DNA of 64,000 nt, from the NCBI GenBank assembly GCA_036365515.1, contig CM070873.1, positions 69,127,529 to 69,191,528 on the forward strand. The letters are read 5' to 3'. A program made the translations under genes and the position numbers. The notes below the pieces were generated by a model, which was not told the origin of the DNA, did not search any database, and saw only the letters and a program-made list of their open reading frames with translations. Source of the stretch: Torymus aiolomorphi. Its lineage: Eukaryota > Arthropoda > Insecta > Hymenoptera > Torymidae. Below, piece after piece: positions 11,692-24,090 of the stretch (position 1 is the first letter of the stretch; each line of letters begins with the position of its first letter).

Positions 11692-12980
11692 GGGTCATTT
11701 GACAAGTACCTAGCCTCACCGCCAGATGGTGCCACTATCGCACCAGAAATACACTACAGTGCAGTATCTTCCTGTAAACGGTTACAGACGAAATTTCAGC
11801 CGGATCGGAGTTGTAGTTTATTTTTGAGAGCGTGTGAAAGCAAATGTGTCCGTTGATTTTTGAAAAAATGGAGAAAGAACAATATCGGTCGGTGATTCGA
11901 TTCTTGTTTTTGGAAGGGAAATCGCGCAGTGAAATTAAAGAACGCTTGGATGCAGTGTATGGGGATGCTTCTCCTTCGATGGCGACCGTTAAATTTTGGT
12001 ATAACGAGTTTCACCGTGGTCGTACGTCGGTTTTTGATGATCCACGCCCAGGTGCTCCGAAAACAGCCACTACGGAGGAGAACGTGACAAAAATACACGA
12101 TATCGTTTTGTCAGACCGCCGATTAAAGGTGCACGAGATAGCTGCGATAGTAGGCATCTCAGAAGAACGCGTGTGGCATATCCTACATGAGATTTTAGGC
12201 ATGAGGAAGCTGTCAGCAAGGTGGGTGCCGCGTTTGCTGACTGCAGACAACAAGCGCATCCGTGTGACCAGTTCAGAGCAGTGTTTGGAGCTGTTTAATC
12301 GCAATCCAAAAGAGTTTTTGCGTCGTTACGTGGCCGTCGACGAAACATGGATTCACTACTACACTCCAGAGACCAAGGAGCAGTCAAAACAGTGGACCTT
12401 ACCCGGTGAACCTGCTCCGAAGAAGGCGAAGACGGTCCCGTCGGCTGGAAAGGTGATGGCCACTGTTTTCTGGGATTCTCAAGGTGTGATTTTTATTGAC
12501 TATCTGGAGAAGGGCAAAACGGTCACAGGACAGTACTACGCCGAACTATTGAGCCGATTTGACGCCGTGTTAGAAGAAAAACGGCCCCATTTGTCTAAAA
12601 AGAAAGTGCTTTTCCACCACGATAATGCACCGGCTCACACTTCTGCACTCACCACGGCTAAATTGGTCGAATTACGCTACGAGCTGCTGCCCCATCCACC
12701 GTATTCTCCAGATTTGGCTCCGTGCGACTTTTTTTTGTTTCCGAACCTAAAAAATTCGCTCGCCGGGAAGAGAATCCACTCCAATAACGAAATAATCGCC
12801 GCCACGGAGGCCTATTTTGCAAACCAAGAGAAAACATTTTTTTCAACGGGGTTAAAAAAATTGGAACACCGCTGGACCAAGTGTATTCAACTAAAAGGAG
12901 ACTACATTGAAAAATAAATTTTATTTTTTGTAAAATTTTGGTGTTTTCATTTGTAGGCTAGGTACTTATCAAATGACCCT
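11691..12980 (+). mobile_element. mariner transposon
   Basis: The left end AGGGTCATTTGACAAGTACC (11691) and the inverted right end ending AAATGACCCT (12980) form inverted repeats of about 25 bp with one mismatch over GGTCATTTGAYAAGTACCTA. The right repeat continues outward as CG then TA, and both flanks are (TA)n. This fits insertion at a TA dinucleotide, which is usual for Tc1/mariner. The length of about 1.29 kb is normal for a complete mariner. The single gene inside is uninterrupted, so this copy looks young. Confidence 0.95.
11868..12917 (+). CDS. mariner transposase, apparently intact (DD34D)
   Basis: This 349-residue frame encodes the cut-and-paste transposase that binds the element's inverted repeats and moves it in the nucleus. 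The N-terminal part holds two helix-turn-helix segments (about residues 10-55 and 72-110) for end binding, followed by the linker WVPRLL (about 119-124). The catalytic domain keeps all three acidic residues: D158 in VDETW, D252 in HHDNAPAH and D287 in SPDLAPCDFF. There are exactly 34 residues between the last two, as in mariner proteins. Length matches the family norm of about 345. An upstream ATG at 11844 would add 8 residues, but the ATG at 11868 (MEKEQYR) fits relatives better. The TAA stop overlaps an AATAAA that could serve as the polyadenylation signal. No frameshift or stop was seen. Whether it is active cannot be told from sequence alone. Confidence 0.95.
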   Translation: MEKEQYRSVIRFLFLEGKSRSEIKERLDAVYGDASPSMATVKFWYNEFHRGRTSVFDDPRPGAPKTATTEENVTKIHDIVLSDRRLKVHEIAAIVGISEERVWHILHEILGMRKLSARWVPRLLTADNKRIRVTSSEQCLELFNRNPKEFLRRYVAVDETWIHYYTPETKEQSKQWTLPGEPAPKKAKTVPSAGKVMATVFWDSQGVIFIDYLEKGKTVTGQYYAELLSRFDAVLEEKRPHLSKKKVLFHHDNAPAHTSALTTAKLVELRYELLPHPPYSPDLAPCDFFLFPNLKNSLAGKRIHSNNEIIAATEAYFANQEKTFFSTGLKKLEHRWTKCIQLKGDYIEK

Positions 12981-12982
12981 CG

Positions 12983-13019
<37 letters not shown>

Positions 13020-13020
13020 C
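12981..13020 (+). repeat. (TA)n and poly(T) at mariner right flank
   Basis: A (TA)n run at about 12985-13005 is followed by poly(T). Together with the (TA)n left of the CA run, it marks the original insertion target. Confidence 0.85.
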
Positions 13021-13299
13021 AATAATATTAGGTTTACACAATAAGCAATTCCTAATTATGAATTAATAATAAATTAAGCTATAGAGGTTAATTACTATAA
13101 AGAAATTGAATTTTCAATCTTGCATAGCTTTTTTATTTTTGCAAATATCGATCTAAAATTTGAGGAACATTTTTTTTTTTCATAAAAAACTAAAAGAAAA
13201 CGAGTTTTAAGTGATTTTAAAATTTTGAGCTGCTGACTTCACCTGAAATATCCCAAATATATACATAATTTGCCTATCATATAATCCTACACTTTTTTC

Positions 13300-14010
13300 G
13301 AATCTCTCAAAGTTTACAAAACGTTCCTTCTCTTACACAATCATTCTCAATTACACTATTCGCCGAATTCCCCGGAAAACTAAAATACTTTCCTAATTGA
13401 ATAACCAAACGAGCAGCTAAAAACCGTTCCGTTATATATACCCACACTGCAACACCAACCACACGCATATCGAATTTAAATAATGAAATTCATAGCCACG
13501 ACGCAGCCTCTCTTCCGAAAAATCCACGCACGGTAACATTACCCAATCAATGCTCGCTCGTGTCGACTCATCGTTAACTGGACGTTCGTTACCATACAAA
13601 TGCGCGCGGGGCGCGTACTTCCCCGCGCGGCCGCTAATCAAATATTCGGATTCATCGGTCCGCTTTTCCTCTCATTATTCGTACAAACGCGGCCGCGCGC
13701 GCACCCCCATAATGTTCCGCTGCCGCCGCCACCGCGTTTCCTGATAAATATGCAACTTTAATGTCCGCGAGATTTGGACAGTGGTTGCGCGCGAGACGGG
13801 GGGAGAGTGAGAGAGGATGGAAATTTCCCATGGGGGACGATGAGACACGCGGCCGCGGATGAGGGTTTTTGTAGGGTGAGTTTCTTTGCGGGAGGGAGAG
13901 AAAGAGAAAGAAGCGTAACCGCGAGAGGTAATTCTTTTCCACGTGAATTATGGTTAATAAGGAATTCTTTATAGGTGGAAGTTTGCCGGGGATGATGTAT
14001 GGGCATGGCT
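13300..14010. other. Skew island 6
   Basis: 13441-13500 has about 19 C and 6 G. The core 13600-13740 has several GCGGCCGC-type sites and a GCCGCCGCCACCGC stretch. 13861-13920 has about 24 G and 5 C. The 143-codon minus frame here is a translation of the skewed DNA and matches no family I know. Confidence 0.5.
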
Positions 14011-14210
14011 GTGAGATATTTATGAGGTATATTAATATATTGCTCGATTTATTTAACGTCTCTTCGTTGAATAAAAGAGGCATAAAATGTAGTAATAGTA
14101 TTACATGGCGCTTTCGTAAATATCATGTTCTTTATGCAAGCATACTTTATGCGTTTAGAATTAGAATTTCGCCAAGATATAATCAAATCCGAAGTCTATA
14201 TTGCCGTTAA

Positions 14211-14240
14211 ATTAACTTATAACTTATAACTTATAACTTA
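14211..14240 (+). repeat. Short tandem repeat, 7 bp unit ACTTATA
   Basis: Four copies of AACTTAT occur in a row. The region from 14011 to 14540 otherwise shows only AT-rich unassigned sequence. Confidence 0.85.
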
Positions 14241-14539
14241 CCGCACTGATAATCTCACACGACACCATTACTTTGTTTTTCCATAATTCGCCTAATATAC
14301 ACGTATCAACCGCAGTTACAGATGCTAATGCAATCCTATAAACCGATGGCTTTCTAATACACCATAATGTCGGTTTATCTCGCGGTATTACAGCAAATAC
14401 CCAAATAACATATATGTATATACGTTGCTCTCACGATCGCTGATTTTCGGCGTATATATATCTCTGCATATATAGGTATAGATACACGTCACGGGCACAT
14501 TCCAATTATCGAAGCACGAATTTACTAATCTCCATAATA

Positions 14540-14791
14540 CCTTTCACACCGGCAACAATTTCAGCTAAAATTAACCGCTCGCTCCTAAATCCAAGTGCTC
14601 CCGTAAAACACTAACTTTATCACGAGCTATCCGCTAACTACACTATAGAACAAAATTCGACGTTCCCTTCGTAAATATACCCAACCGCCGCCACCACCCC
14701 GTCCTCGCGATTCATTCCGAGCGTACAAATTCAAATTCAATTCCACCGCCGCGTCGCCCTCCGTCCACACCAATGCACAACTCTCCAAGGG

Positions 14792-14828
<37 letters not shown>

Positions 14829-15260
14829 GTACGCGCACAATTCAAAATGACTTGGACGTGCAGCAGCACCCCCGCCTATACCGTATGCGGTCGCGGTCAT
14901 CGTCATTGTTCAGCGCGCCGTATCGACGAGGGACAGGCGACGCGACGCAGCCGCTGAAAGGTGCAAAATTAACGTGACGGGGGAAAGGCGCGCGCGGGCG
15001 GGATGTATTAATGCGGATGATCGCACAGAAATTTTGATCAAAGGCTGTTCTCGTGTGAGCTCGTCGGATTTATATTTCGAGGTTTAATGTTGTTTCGGAG
15101 GGGGAGGGAGCTAGAAGTGCGTTTTAACGTCATTGCACGATGGACGCGTTTGATGATGGGCTTTCGAGTTGACGAGGGGGGGGGGGGGGATTATTGACCG
15201 TTTAAGTGAAATTTCGTGCGTGGAAGTGACAGAGTATAAAATGTAGAGGTGATTTTAATT
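14540..15260. other. Skew island 7, with (CA)n and a 14-G run
   Basis: 14641-14700 has about 24 C and 6 G. 15061-15120 has about 22 G and 6 C. A (CA)n tract lies at about 14799-14828 and an uninterrupted run of 14 G at 15176-15189. The core at 14900-15000 is CGCG-rich. No gene. Confidence 0.5.
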
Positions 15261-15699
15261 GTCGAGTACTAAAAATTGGTTGTAAACGTTTTGGAAAATG
15301 ATACCGTGATTTGTGGAGCAATTATAATGTATGTTTATTTACTGATTTACGCAATAGAAAGTTAATCGGACTGTCGTTTCTGAATTGCTAATAAAAGTTA
15401 TGCCCGCTGGCTTAATTACGTCGGAGCTCATTAAACTTTTTAAACGCGACTAAACTAACTGCTGCGGCCAATAATATACTAATGTCCCTTGAAATTAACT
15501 ATTTAAGTGACAAGTTTCATGATTTAGAGCCGCTAATTAAGAGTTACTATAACCGCCCGGTCTCTCGGTAAGTTTCACGTAGCCTCGATGTAATGATCCT
15601 ATAGCAGTTTATCAAATAATTATTTCTAAACATTCTTATTTCATGTACGTTACCAAAATGAATGTAATAAAAATACAACTTGATCGTTTATACACAAAC

Positions 15700-16480
15700 A
15701 ACGTTTATTCACATCTGTAAATTTCCATTTCCATCAATATTAACGCACCATTTCCCATGCGTGCACAGACACGCACACATCATCGACCTCCTCGTCGCTA
15801 ATCACTCCTACATGCCAAACCTACAACTCTCCGCGCTAGATTATACCCGGAACCCGACGATCTCCCCCCTATACAGCCTATAAAAAAACGAAAACCCCAT
15901 GTCGCGTATTCGCCTTATTTGCATGCGGATCGCGCGAAAGGACGCTTATACATCATAATAACGTCGAGCCTGTCTCTTTCTCTCTCCCGCTTCGTGGAAA
16001 TCGAGTTAGGCCGCCTCGCTTGTGAAGCGCGGCGCTCATCGGGAGAGTAATGCCCTCGTTGCCCGCGCCTCCTTCCCCTATACACCAGTGCATCGCCCTT
16101 TTTTCCATCCTTTTTCCTTCCACGGCGATTACGCGCAATCATTACGTCATTTGAATAATTCGCGCCGGCGTTTGTGTAATTGCACTGTATAAGCGCTCGC
16201 GCGAGGTGAGCACGAGCAGTTTATTGCGAGAGTTTAAGAAAGAGCGAGAGGTATATAAAAGAGTGTAAAAAAGAGAGGGAGAGACGAAGAGTGGGAAAAT
16301 GAGAGCATCGAGCGATGCTCGTAATTGGCTTAATGAGGGATAGCCCGGAGGTCTGTTGCTTTATAACCGCGAGCCTGTGTTTATTTAAAAGCATCGGATG
16401 TTGCATTTATTCGGGGTGGTATGGTGTTTTGTAGGAGGATGGAATTGTAGAGTAATCGAGTAGTGTGGGCATAGTTTGAC
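15700..16480. other. Skew island 8
   Basis: 15781-15840 has about 25 C and 7 G. The core is 15990-16210. 16261-16320 has about 23 G and 5 C. The preceding 15261-15700 is AT-rich with no feature seen. Confidence 0.5.
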
Positions 16481-17756
16481 GGTAAAAGGGTGATTTTATG
16501 GCTATATTTATCCTGGGGTAGTATAGTAATTCCATGTGAATTATCAATTAAAGATTATTTTATTCAGGATTTTTATCATTTGCCACAAATTATGCTCAAA
16601 CAGTTGTACGAATTAATGATCATTTAAAATTTAACTTATGTTATTTAATGTTTACATATTTTCGTGTGATTTAAACTCGGCGCGAATTCGCAATCGTATG
16701 TGCTTGTAACGCTTTATTCATTAATATTTGTGTCTCAATCTCTAATTCAGAAACAGCATTATTCAATTTCCAATATGACATTTTTAACACTCCCCGAATC
16801 GATATAAATTTCACCACCTTCAATATTTATGAAATTACGGGCAATAAGTATGGTAATCATTCGCGTTACAAACACTCTGCTGCTGCAGCTGATGGCGCAA
16901 TGCATCGCTCGGCCATGTTTGCACATTGAAATTATACTTACATAAGATCTCCAGTCGAATAATCACGCGATAGCAGTATAACATTATTTAAACTCCCAAA
17001 TTCGCTTTCGTTCCTGTCTCTTTCTCGCCGGTATAATCCGCGCCGCGGAGTCACTTTAGCCCCGAGACAGAGACAGCCGAAAATTAAATCGCCAATGAAT
17101 ATTCATAAAGTCGGCTTAAGAAACGAGAAAAGCCGCATCGATTGGTTTTCCTATGCAAAATAACCTTGCCCGGAGAAGACAGGAATTAGTGAAATCTCGC
17201 GGCAGTTTCGAGTTTTACATCTTGAATCTCTAACTGCAACAATTCAGTAATTATCTCCGTTCGTATAAAATGCATATGTATTCGTCGGGCTTAATATCTG
17301 CGAAGTCAAAAGTCTAAAAACAGAAAAGAAAAGATCTGTATAGATAGGCACATTTCATCTTAATTAGAGGAATAATATAACTATCCTAATGTCAATTCAA
17401 CTTTATTATAAATATAAATTTCATAAAATTATTATTGTTATTCACTGTTGTTTATAAACACTTTTCGTGATTTGAAAATTTCAGAAATATTAGGAGTTAT
17501 CCAATTATATTATGTAGAATATTAATTATACTGAATGGAGACTTTCTCTATACGGAATACATTATCAGACTTGTTTCCCATTTAGTGAAATTGTATCTCT
17601 GCAGTCTGCTTATTGATTCCGGGAATTACTCACACTCCAATTGCTGACAGAGCACATATTTTTATCTACGTCAGTCCTACTTATGATTCATAAAACTTTG
17701 AGCATATATATACTGAGACGAGTGTATTATCTCTTTTAACGTTCAACAAACAGTAT
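16481..17756. other. AT-rich unassigned sequence
   Basis: No gene, RNA or inverted-repeat element recognised. A modest CG-richer patch at about 16985-17060 lacks the clear shoulder pattern of the islands. Confidence 0.4.
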
Positions 17757-18938
17757 AGGGGAGTCTGGGGTAAAACCGGATACTGCACTGAGAGAAAAAA
17801 GAGCAGAAACAGCTTGCTTCTCCGCCGGCCAAAATAGCCGGAATCATCGGGTAGGACAAAAAAGGTTACAATTGCCCAAGCGCTCGGGTAAAAACAGCCT
17901 GAGCGACGGACACACGCACAAGCGTCAAAAGTCACGTGACTTGCTTAAGTTGTTTCTAGCTCACTCAAGCAGAAACTGCTTGACTCTCCGGCAGACACTG
18001 CCGAACTCTCCAGAGATTTTGGCTTAACGAACTTCGGCTATGCCCCCATGTCTGACTTAAGCTAAACTAGCTTGTTTTTTTCTCAGTGTGAGGCAAAACC
18101 GGGATTCTCAATTTCTCGGTTACTTATACTAGTGCAATCTATGCAATAACTATGGTATCTCTTTGAGAATGTTACTATAATCATTTTTTATACGATCGGC
18201 ATGTCAAAAATAGCCCCGTGTTGACTTTAGAAGAGGTCAAAGATAATTCTTAGCTCGCAAGATCGTGTTCATCATAACAGTCACAGTGCGTATAATCTTC
18301 CTGTAAGTAACATATTCTTTCAGTACGTACATAACCTTATTATTTATGTTATAATAAATAAGTAGGAGCGATTCCGTTTCTCAATTTTACTTTTAATTGC
18401 AAAAAATGAATAATTACTTTTTTTTCGAACTTTGGGGTAAAACTGGATAGCTTATTTTCTCTTTTCTTTTAATGTAATGATAAAATCAACTAATAATAGA
18501 CATTTAGTACGCTGTTCATACATTATACATATAAACCTAATTTGTTTTTTGGTTTTTTGGTACAGAGATGTGTAAATATATTAAAAAGTCTTCCCGACAA
18601 AGCTGGTCAGAAGAAAATATGGCTTCAGCGATTTTTTTTTATAAAAAAACGTTAATTTATAATTATAAATAAAAGATTTCTTCATTAGACTACATTTTTA
18701 CATCATAATGAAAGTATCCGGCTTTAACCCCGACAATTTTTTACGGGGTAAAATTGGATACTTTCGTAAATTTTTAATAACATATTTTACAGATATTTTG
18801 TTGGCTAACCAAGTCGATTTTCAGTTACCTGAATGTAAACTAAAAACCATTCTAGTGTTAAATATTGTTATTATTTTGTTATATATTTTTAATAAACAAT
18901 TTCCAAAAAGTATTCGGTTTTGCCCCAGTCTCTCATAC
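17757..18938. mobile_element. Non-autonomous DNA element with GGGGTAAAACCGGATA-type ends
   Basis: The left end reads GTCTGGGGTAAAACCGGATA (17764-17783). The right end, read on the minus strand, has GACTGGGGCAAAACCGAATA (complement of about 18911-18930), and the match extends several bases further out. Variants of the same motif recur inside at 18434 and 18745 (plus) and near 18715 (inverted). The 96-codon frame at 18708-18998 crosses the right end and has no transposase motif. A second element is nested at 17786-18088. I do not recognise the superfamily. Confidence 0.7.
17786..18088. mobile_element. Nested hairpin-rich MITE, CACTGAGA ends
   Basis: The terminal repeats are CACTGAGAGAAAAA (17786) and its imperfect complement TTTTTTTCTCAGTG (ends 18088). 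The interior is a string of short hairpins: AAGCAG..CTGCTT near 17966, CGGCAG..CTGCCG near 17989, CCGGC..GCCGG near 17825 and GCTCGGG..CCTGAGC near 17882. The host element resumes immediately outside. The total is 303 bp and non-coding. Confidence 0.7.
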
Positions 18939-18999
18939 TTACGAATTAATAAGAAGGAATGCACTGAACCATTGCAAAATAACTATACACCAACTTAAC

Positions 19000-19800
19000 T
19001 TTAAAAAAATCATTGTTCCAGTGCATTCACCGACTAGCCCCGAATCATCTACGTATCTCTCGGAACGAGCGGAATTCCACTCGAGCCGCGATTCAGCATG
19101 TGGAGCATTCCAGGCAAATGCGCCTTCCCGCCTCAAGATCCGGCCGAGCATCGAGCGCTCTGTACGTGTGTACATATACATACGCGCGCACATTCCGGCG
19201 TGTACGTATCGAGCGACCAAGATAACGCCGCGAAGATGCACGCGGGAGAAGCAAGAAATCCGCGCGCGCGATCGAAAGTGAACGAGCACGCGAGCATACA
19301 GATCCTCGAGGGAGCGAAAGAGAGAGAGAGAGAGTGAGTGAAAGAGAGAGAGAGAGTGAGTGAAAGAGAGAGAGAGAGAGAGCAAATTGGATAGGCGTGG
19401 CCGGCAATTTATCAGCGGGGGTCTAGTACGCGCGAGATGGAAAGTGCGCGATCCTGACCGTGACAAGAGGTCAGGGAACTTTCACATCGTCATGTGCGCT
19501 GCAGCAACGATGCAGATTGTAAATACGCGCGGGAGTATAAAACAAGAGGGATGAGATGATAATGAGGTGTACCGGATATTGCAGGTGATTTTTATGACGA
19601 GTCATCGATGCAGACGGTGCAAATATAGGTATCCGCGAGCGCTCGATAAAGCGGCTGGAAAAGTTGCGCGAGTGTTGACCGTTTGCGCGGATTTCAATTT
19701 GATTGATGGGAAAACTTCGTACGCGTTTGAATGCAAGTAGCGCACGGGCCACTCGAATGTAGACTTTCATGAAGAGAGAGACAGAGTGGGAGAACGATAT
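19000..19800. other. Skew island 9 with GA-rich minisatellite
   Basis: 19021-19080 has about 20 C and 12 G. The core 19180-19300 is rich in CGCG. 19561-19620 has about 18 G and 9 C. At 19315-19382 (GA)n alternates with GTGAGTGAAA, forming a duplicated unit of about 26 bp. Frames of up to 175 codons on the minus strand derive from the GA tract (Leu-Ser runs). Confidence 0.45.
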
Positions 19801-20239
19801 GGTCGAAATCCTTTGATACGCCGGCAGAGTGAATTATTCGGGAGGTTTATGATGACCGATGATTGTTCCAAAGTTTATCAATTTGGAAGTTCGCTCGGGC
19901 TGGTTTTTGACGAGAGTGCGCTTTAATTTTGCAGGGAACTGAATAGTGAGATTGATATGACGAGAGATATGCGCGCGATTGCGAATTGATATTAAAAATT
20001 TCTTTCGTCGGATGTACAAATCGTGCGTGATAAAACATTTCGGCGAAGTAATTGAAACATCAAAAGCAATCCGCTGAGTTCACGGTCCATTATTATTAAC
20101 AGGTAGTTGGATAATAACTGATCGGTTCCTGTAATTTAATTTGTAATCGGTATGAAATACATCGTCGGCGCATTGATGTTAAATCGTATCAATGATTTTC
20201 AACTAATTGATTTACCTCAACAATTTTTTAAAATAAATT

Positions 20240-20495
20240 GCTTTGTACATAAATATAGCTACTTGAATTTTCGAACGTTCATAGTGAACGAAAGATTTTT
20301 GCCATTTTCAGATTTAGCCAAATTTGAATTGATACATTTAAAAAATGATAATAACTGTATCTCTTGATTTCTCATTCTTGCAGTCACCACCAAAACCACT
20401 CCGACGAATTCTAACCAAAATTAGAAGCTTTAAATTAATATTTCGTTCATTATGAACGTTCGGAATTTCAAACACGTATAAATATAGTCTTACTA
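20240..20495. repeat. Inverted repeat pair of ~40 bp arms
   Basis: CGAACGTTCATAGTGAACGA at about 20269-20288 faces TCGTTCATTATGAACGTTCG at about 20443-20462. Homology extends outward (AAATATAG near 20253 and its complement near 20482). Each arm is itself palindromic (CGTTCAnnnTGAACG). It could be a small MITE. No coding potential. Confidence 0.55.
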
Positions 20496-20569
20496 AAGGT
20501 AACAACAATTTCATTACCTAACAAAACCACTACGAATCGCAAAATTTATACATCACCGCTATCATAAAT

Positions 20570-21210
20570 TCTTCTGGCGCATCCAACCCAACGACCCCTT
20601 CAAAGTAAAACCAGCAGCGCCCGCTTCTAATTCACCAGCCCACCTCCTCTCCATTACAAAATCAACCGACCGAGGGAACGGTAACCAAGGGCTACTCTGC
20701 CACAGCCTACCTACCTTCTCGCACGGTAGTCTTGGCGATAAATCTTTTTACACGTGCGTAGGTACATACTCCCCCGAATCATCCGACTCCCCGTCCGTAA
20801 TGATCGTGGATAGATAGAGAGAGAGACGGTAATAAGAGACGCGGGATCGGAGATCAAACGCTACTTCCCCGGAGTAGCACGCGGGCAGCTGCGCTCGCTC
20901 TATCTTTTCTTCGCGCTCGCGATAAATCAAAGGTTTTTCACCTCCCGACCCTTCGAAGTATGGGGAAGGAAGATAGGAAGGGAGAGAGAGGAGAGGATAG
21001 GAAACGATCGCAGAACTAGTTTTGATAGGGAAAAAGGTAATTATGGAGGTGGATCGGGGGGGAATCGCGTGCGATGATAATTTTAGATTAGGCCTCTGTG
21101 TATGTACGTGAAACGAGAGAATGCGAACGCGTGTAGTTGTGAGTTTGATCGAACTGGTGAGTTGGAAATTAACATTTAGAGGAGGATTCCATTTTAAATC
21201 GGGGGTTTTT
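20570..21210. other. Skew island 10
   Basis: 20581-20640 has about 25 C and 7 G. The core is around 20740-20930. 20941-21000 has about 24 G against 9 C, with all the C in its first third. Confidence 0.5.
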
Positions 21211-23080
21211 CGTAATAACTGCGTTTTCTAACTTTATATACTATATAAAAGCGCCTTTGTTCCAGCAATATTAAAACTGCCATCACAAAGGCGCGCGCGA
21301 TAGGTAAACAAGGATTCGATTTTCAAGTAGCAGCGGAAGGCGAGGCTCGCGTGAGCCGATGCAGTGTGTGTGTATGTGTGCTTATGGATCTTCAGACTCT
21401 CGCGTGATCGATGCATCGTGAAAAAAACTTTTCATTGTCTGCGCTGCATGGCGTGCAGCCCGCGTGGAAGCTTCCCGGCTCTGATGATGCGCGCCGAGGC
21501 CAATTTCAGCGCGCAAGCGAGCGATCGGAAATTGAAAAGTGTATTTTTGAACTTTGAGTTATAGAGCGCGAAGAGTGGGTGTACACGCGGTGGTATATAG
21601 TGTAATGACGTTAAAGGGCATGAACTCTAAGGAGCACGTGAATGCGGACAATGAATGAAGTGTATAACAATTATTATTAAAGTTAGAATAAAAGGTTTTT
21701 TGGGGTTTGCGGAAGTTTTTTTTCGCATTGGCGTTGATTTGGTAAGGTGACTTCAAATGCGATAATACCTGAGTAAACAAGAAAGTTCAAAATATGCTAT
21801 ATTTGTGAAATAAAAGATAACCACATTCAATGAATTCGGTATACATATATCACACCGTATTTGTCATAATGATAATCAAACAGGACTCTTCGGAGACCAA
21901 GAGTATATCAAACGAACGTAAAAAGTGCTTTGATCGCTATATTCGCATGCCTTACACGCGACATACTAATTTTTATTCAATTTTCTCTTTTTCACGTTCG
22001 CGAGTATATGTCGTCGCAGAAGGGAGCTTGATTACAGTCGCACATCAAAGGTGATGGATCCTGTAATAAAAGGTCTCCGCTTTGTACTTGAAGGAGAAAA
22101 TATGAAAGTTGCAGGGCTTTGATCGTCACTCGTTCGACTCTGCTTTGCAGCTGTTTTATAATTCATACTTGGCGACGTTTTTAATTTTCGACGGCTAAAA
22201 ATTCCTGTTTAACCTTCTTCAAAATCAAGGTGCGTAAAAAATATAAAACAAATTCATAACAATCTCATTAAATCATTAAATCGCCACCTAATATACTATA
22301 CCCGTAGAACAGCAATAAACGCACGCAGGAAATAAAGCAAAAATCCCCATAATAATCAGGGGTCGCGAAATGAAACGCCATTAGACGCGGCGGCGTGTAC
22401 AGCCTTAGCATCAATAAAATTCCATTAACATCGCAGCTCGCGGACTGGCTGGAAAAGTATGTTGCAGCGGCAGCCGTGACTAATGGAATGTCAAACCGGG
22501 CGAGCGCCTTGCGAAAGCATATAATACCTACGCCTTCGCGCGCATTTCCGTAACGAGTTCACAAGGTTATTACATCTTCGCACGCGCAGACCTTTTGCGA
22601 GCGCGATCGCCTACTCCGCCTTTGCTCAGCTCGGATGCAGACGGAAATTATATGTAATTTAAGATCGAGAGAGAGACTTGCACTTTATCCGGAAAGGATG
22701 ATACTCCTGGGGATAATTAAATCTGTCGTTGCATTATAAATATTACGTTTGTGCGGAGGTTCTTTTGTTTATCGGTTTGTTAATATTTTATATACGGACA
22801 ATTTTAGAAATAGTAAATTTATTGGCATGTTTATGAATATAAGAACAACAAAAAAGTATCAAAAAATAATGTTTTAACAATGTTTATAAGGTTAAAAAGA
22901 CGTTAAATAGGAAAACAGCTCTTCAAAAACACTCACTGTGTCATTACTGCCTAAAGCATTGTAAAAAATTAAACGTATTATCATGAAGCAAATATTGAAA
23001 AAAAACCTTTTACAAATAGCAATTTAGAAGTATTTCGATTCCCGCCAAGTTGACTTAAGATATTGCTATTTATCATCATA
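21211..23080. other. Unassigned sequence with scattered CG-rich patches
   Basis: No gene or element recognised. CG-rich patches lie at about 21290-21500 and 22380-22650 without the sharp C-to-G skew transition. The rest is AT-rich. Confidence 0.4.

Positions 23081-24090
<1,010 letters not shown>

Larger units (their letters stand above)
11010..13254. mobile_element. Foldback DNA element with ~155 bp inverted arms, split by a nested mariner
   Basis: The left arm 11010-11164 and right arm 13100-13254 are inverted copies, over 90% identical by eye. Matching landmarks are GGTGAAGTCAGCAGCTCAAA (11021) and its complement near 13229, and TAGATCGATATTTGCAAAAA (11108) with its complement near 13140. 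AAAT flanks both outer ends and may be a target duplication. Without the nested mariner and microsatellites the element would be about 0.85-0.9 kb and non-coding. No transposase of its own is visible, so it is non-autonomous. Confidence 0.8.

Noticed and set aside
18820..18850. Minus-strand ACATTCAG|GTAACT junction
   Set aside because: Poor pyrimidine tract, inside a transposable element, and out of register with the other sites.
18939..19466. 175-codon minus-strand frame
   Set aside because: Contains Leu-Ser runs from the GA tract and continues into a transposon end. Not a gene.
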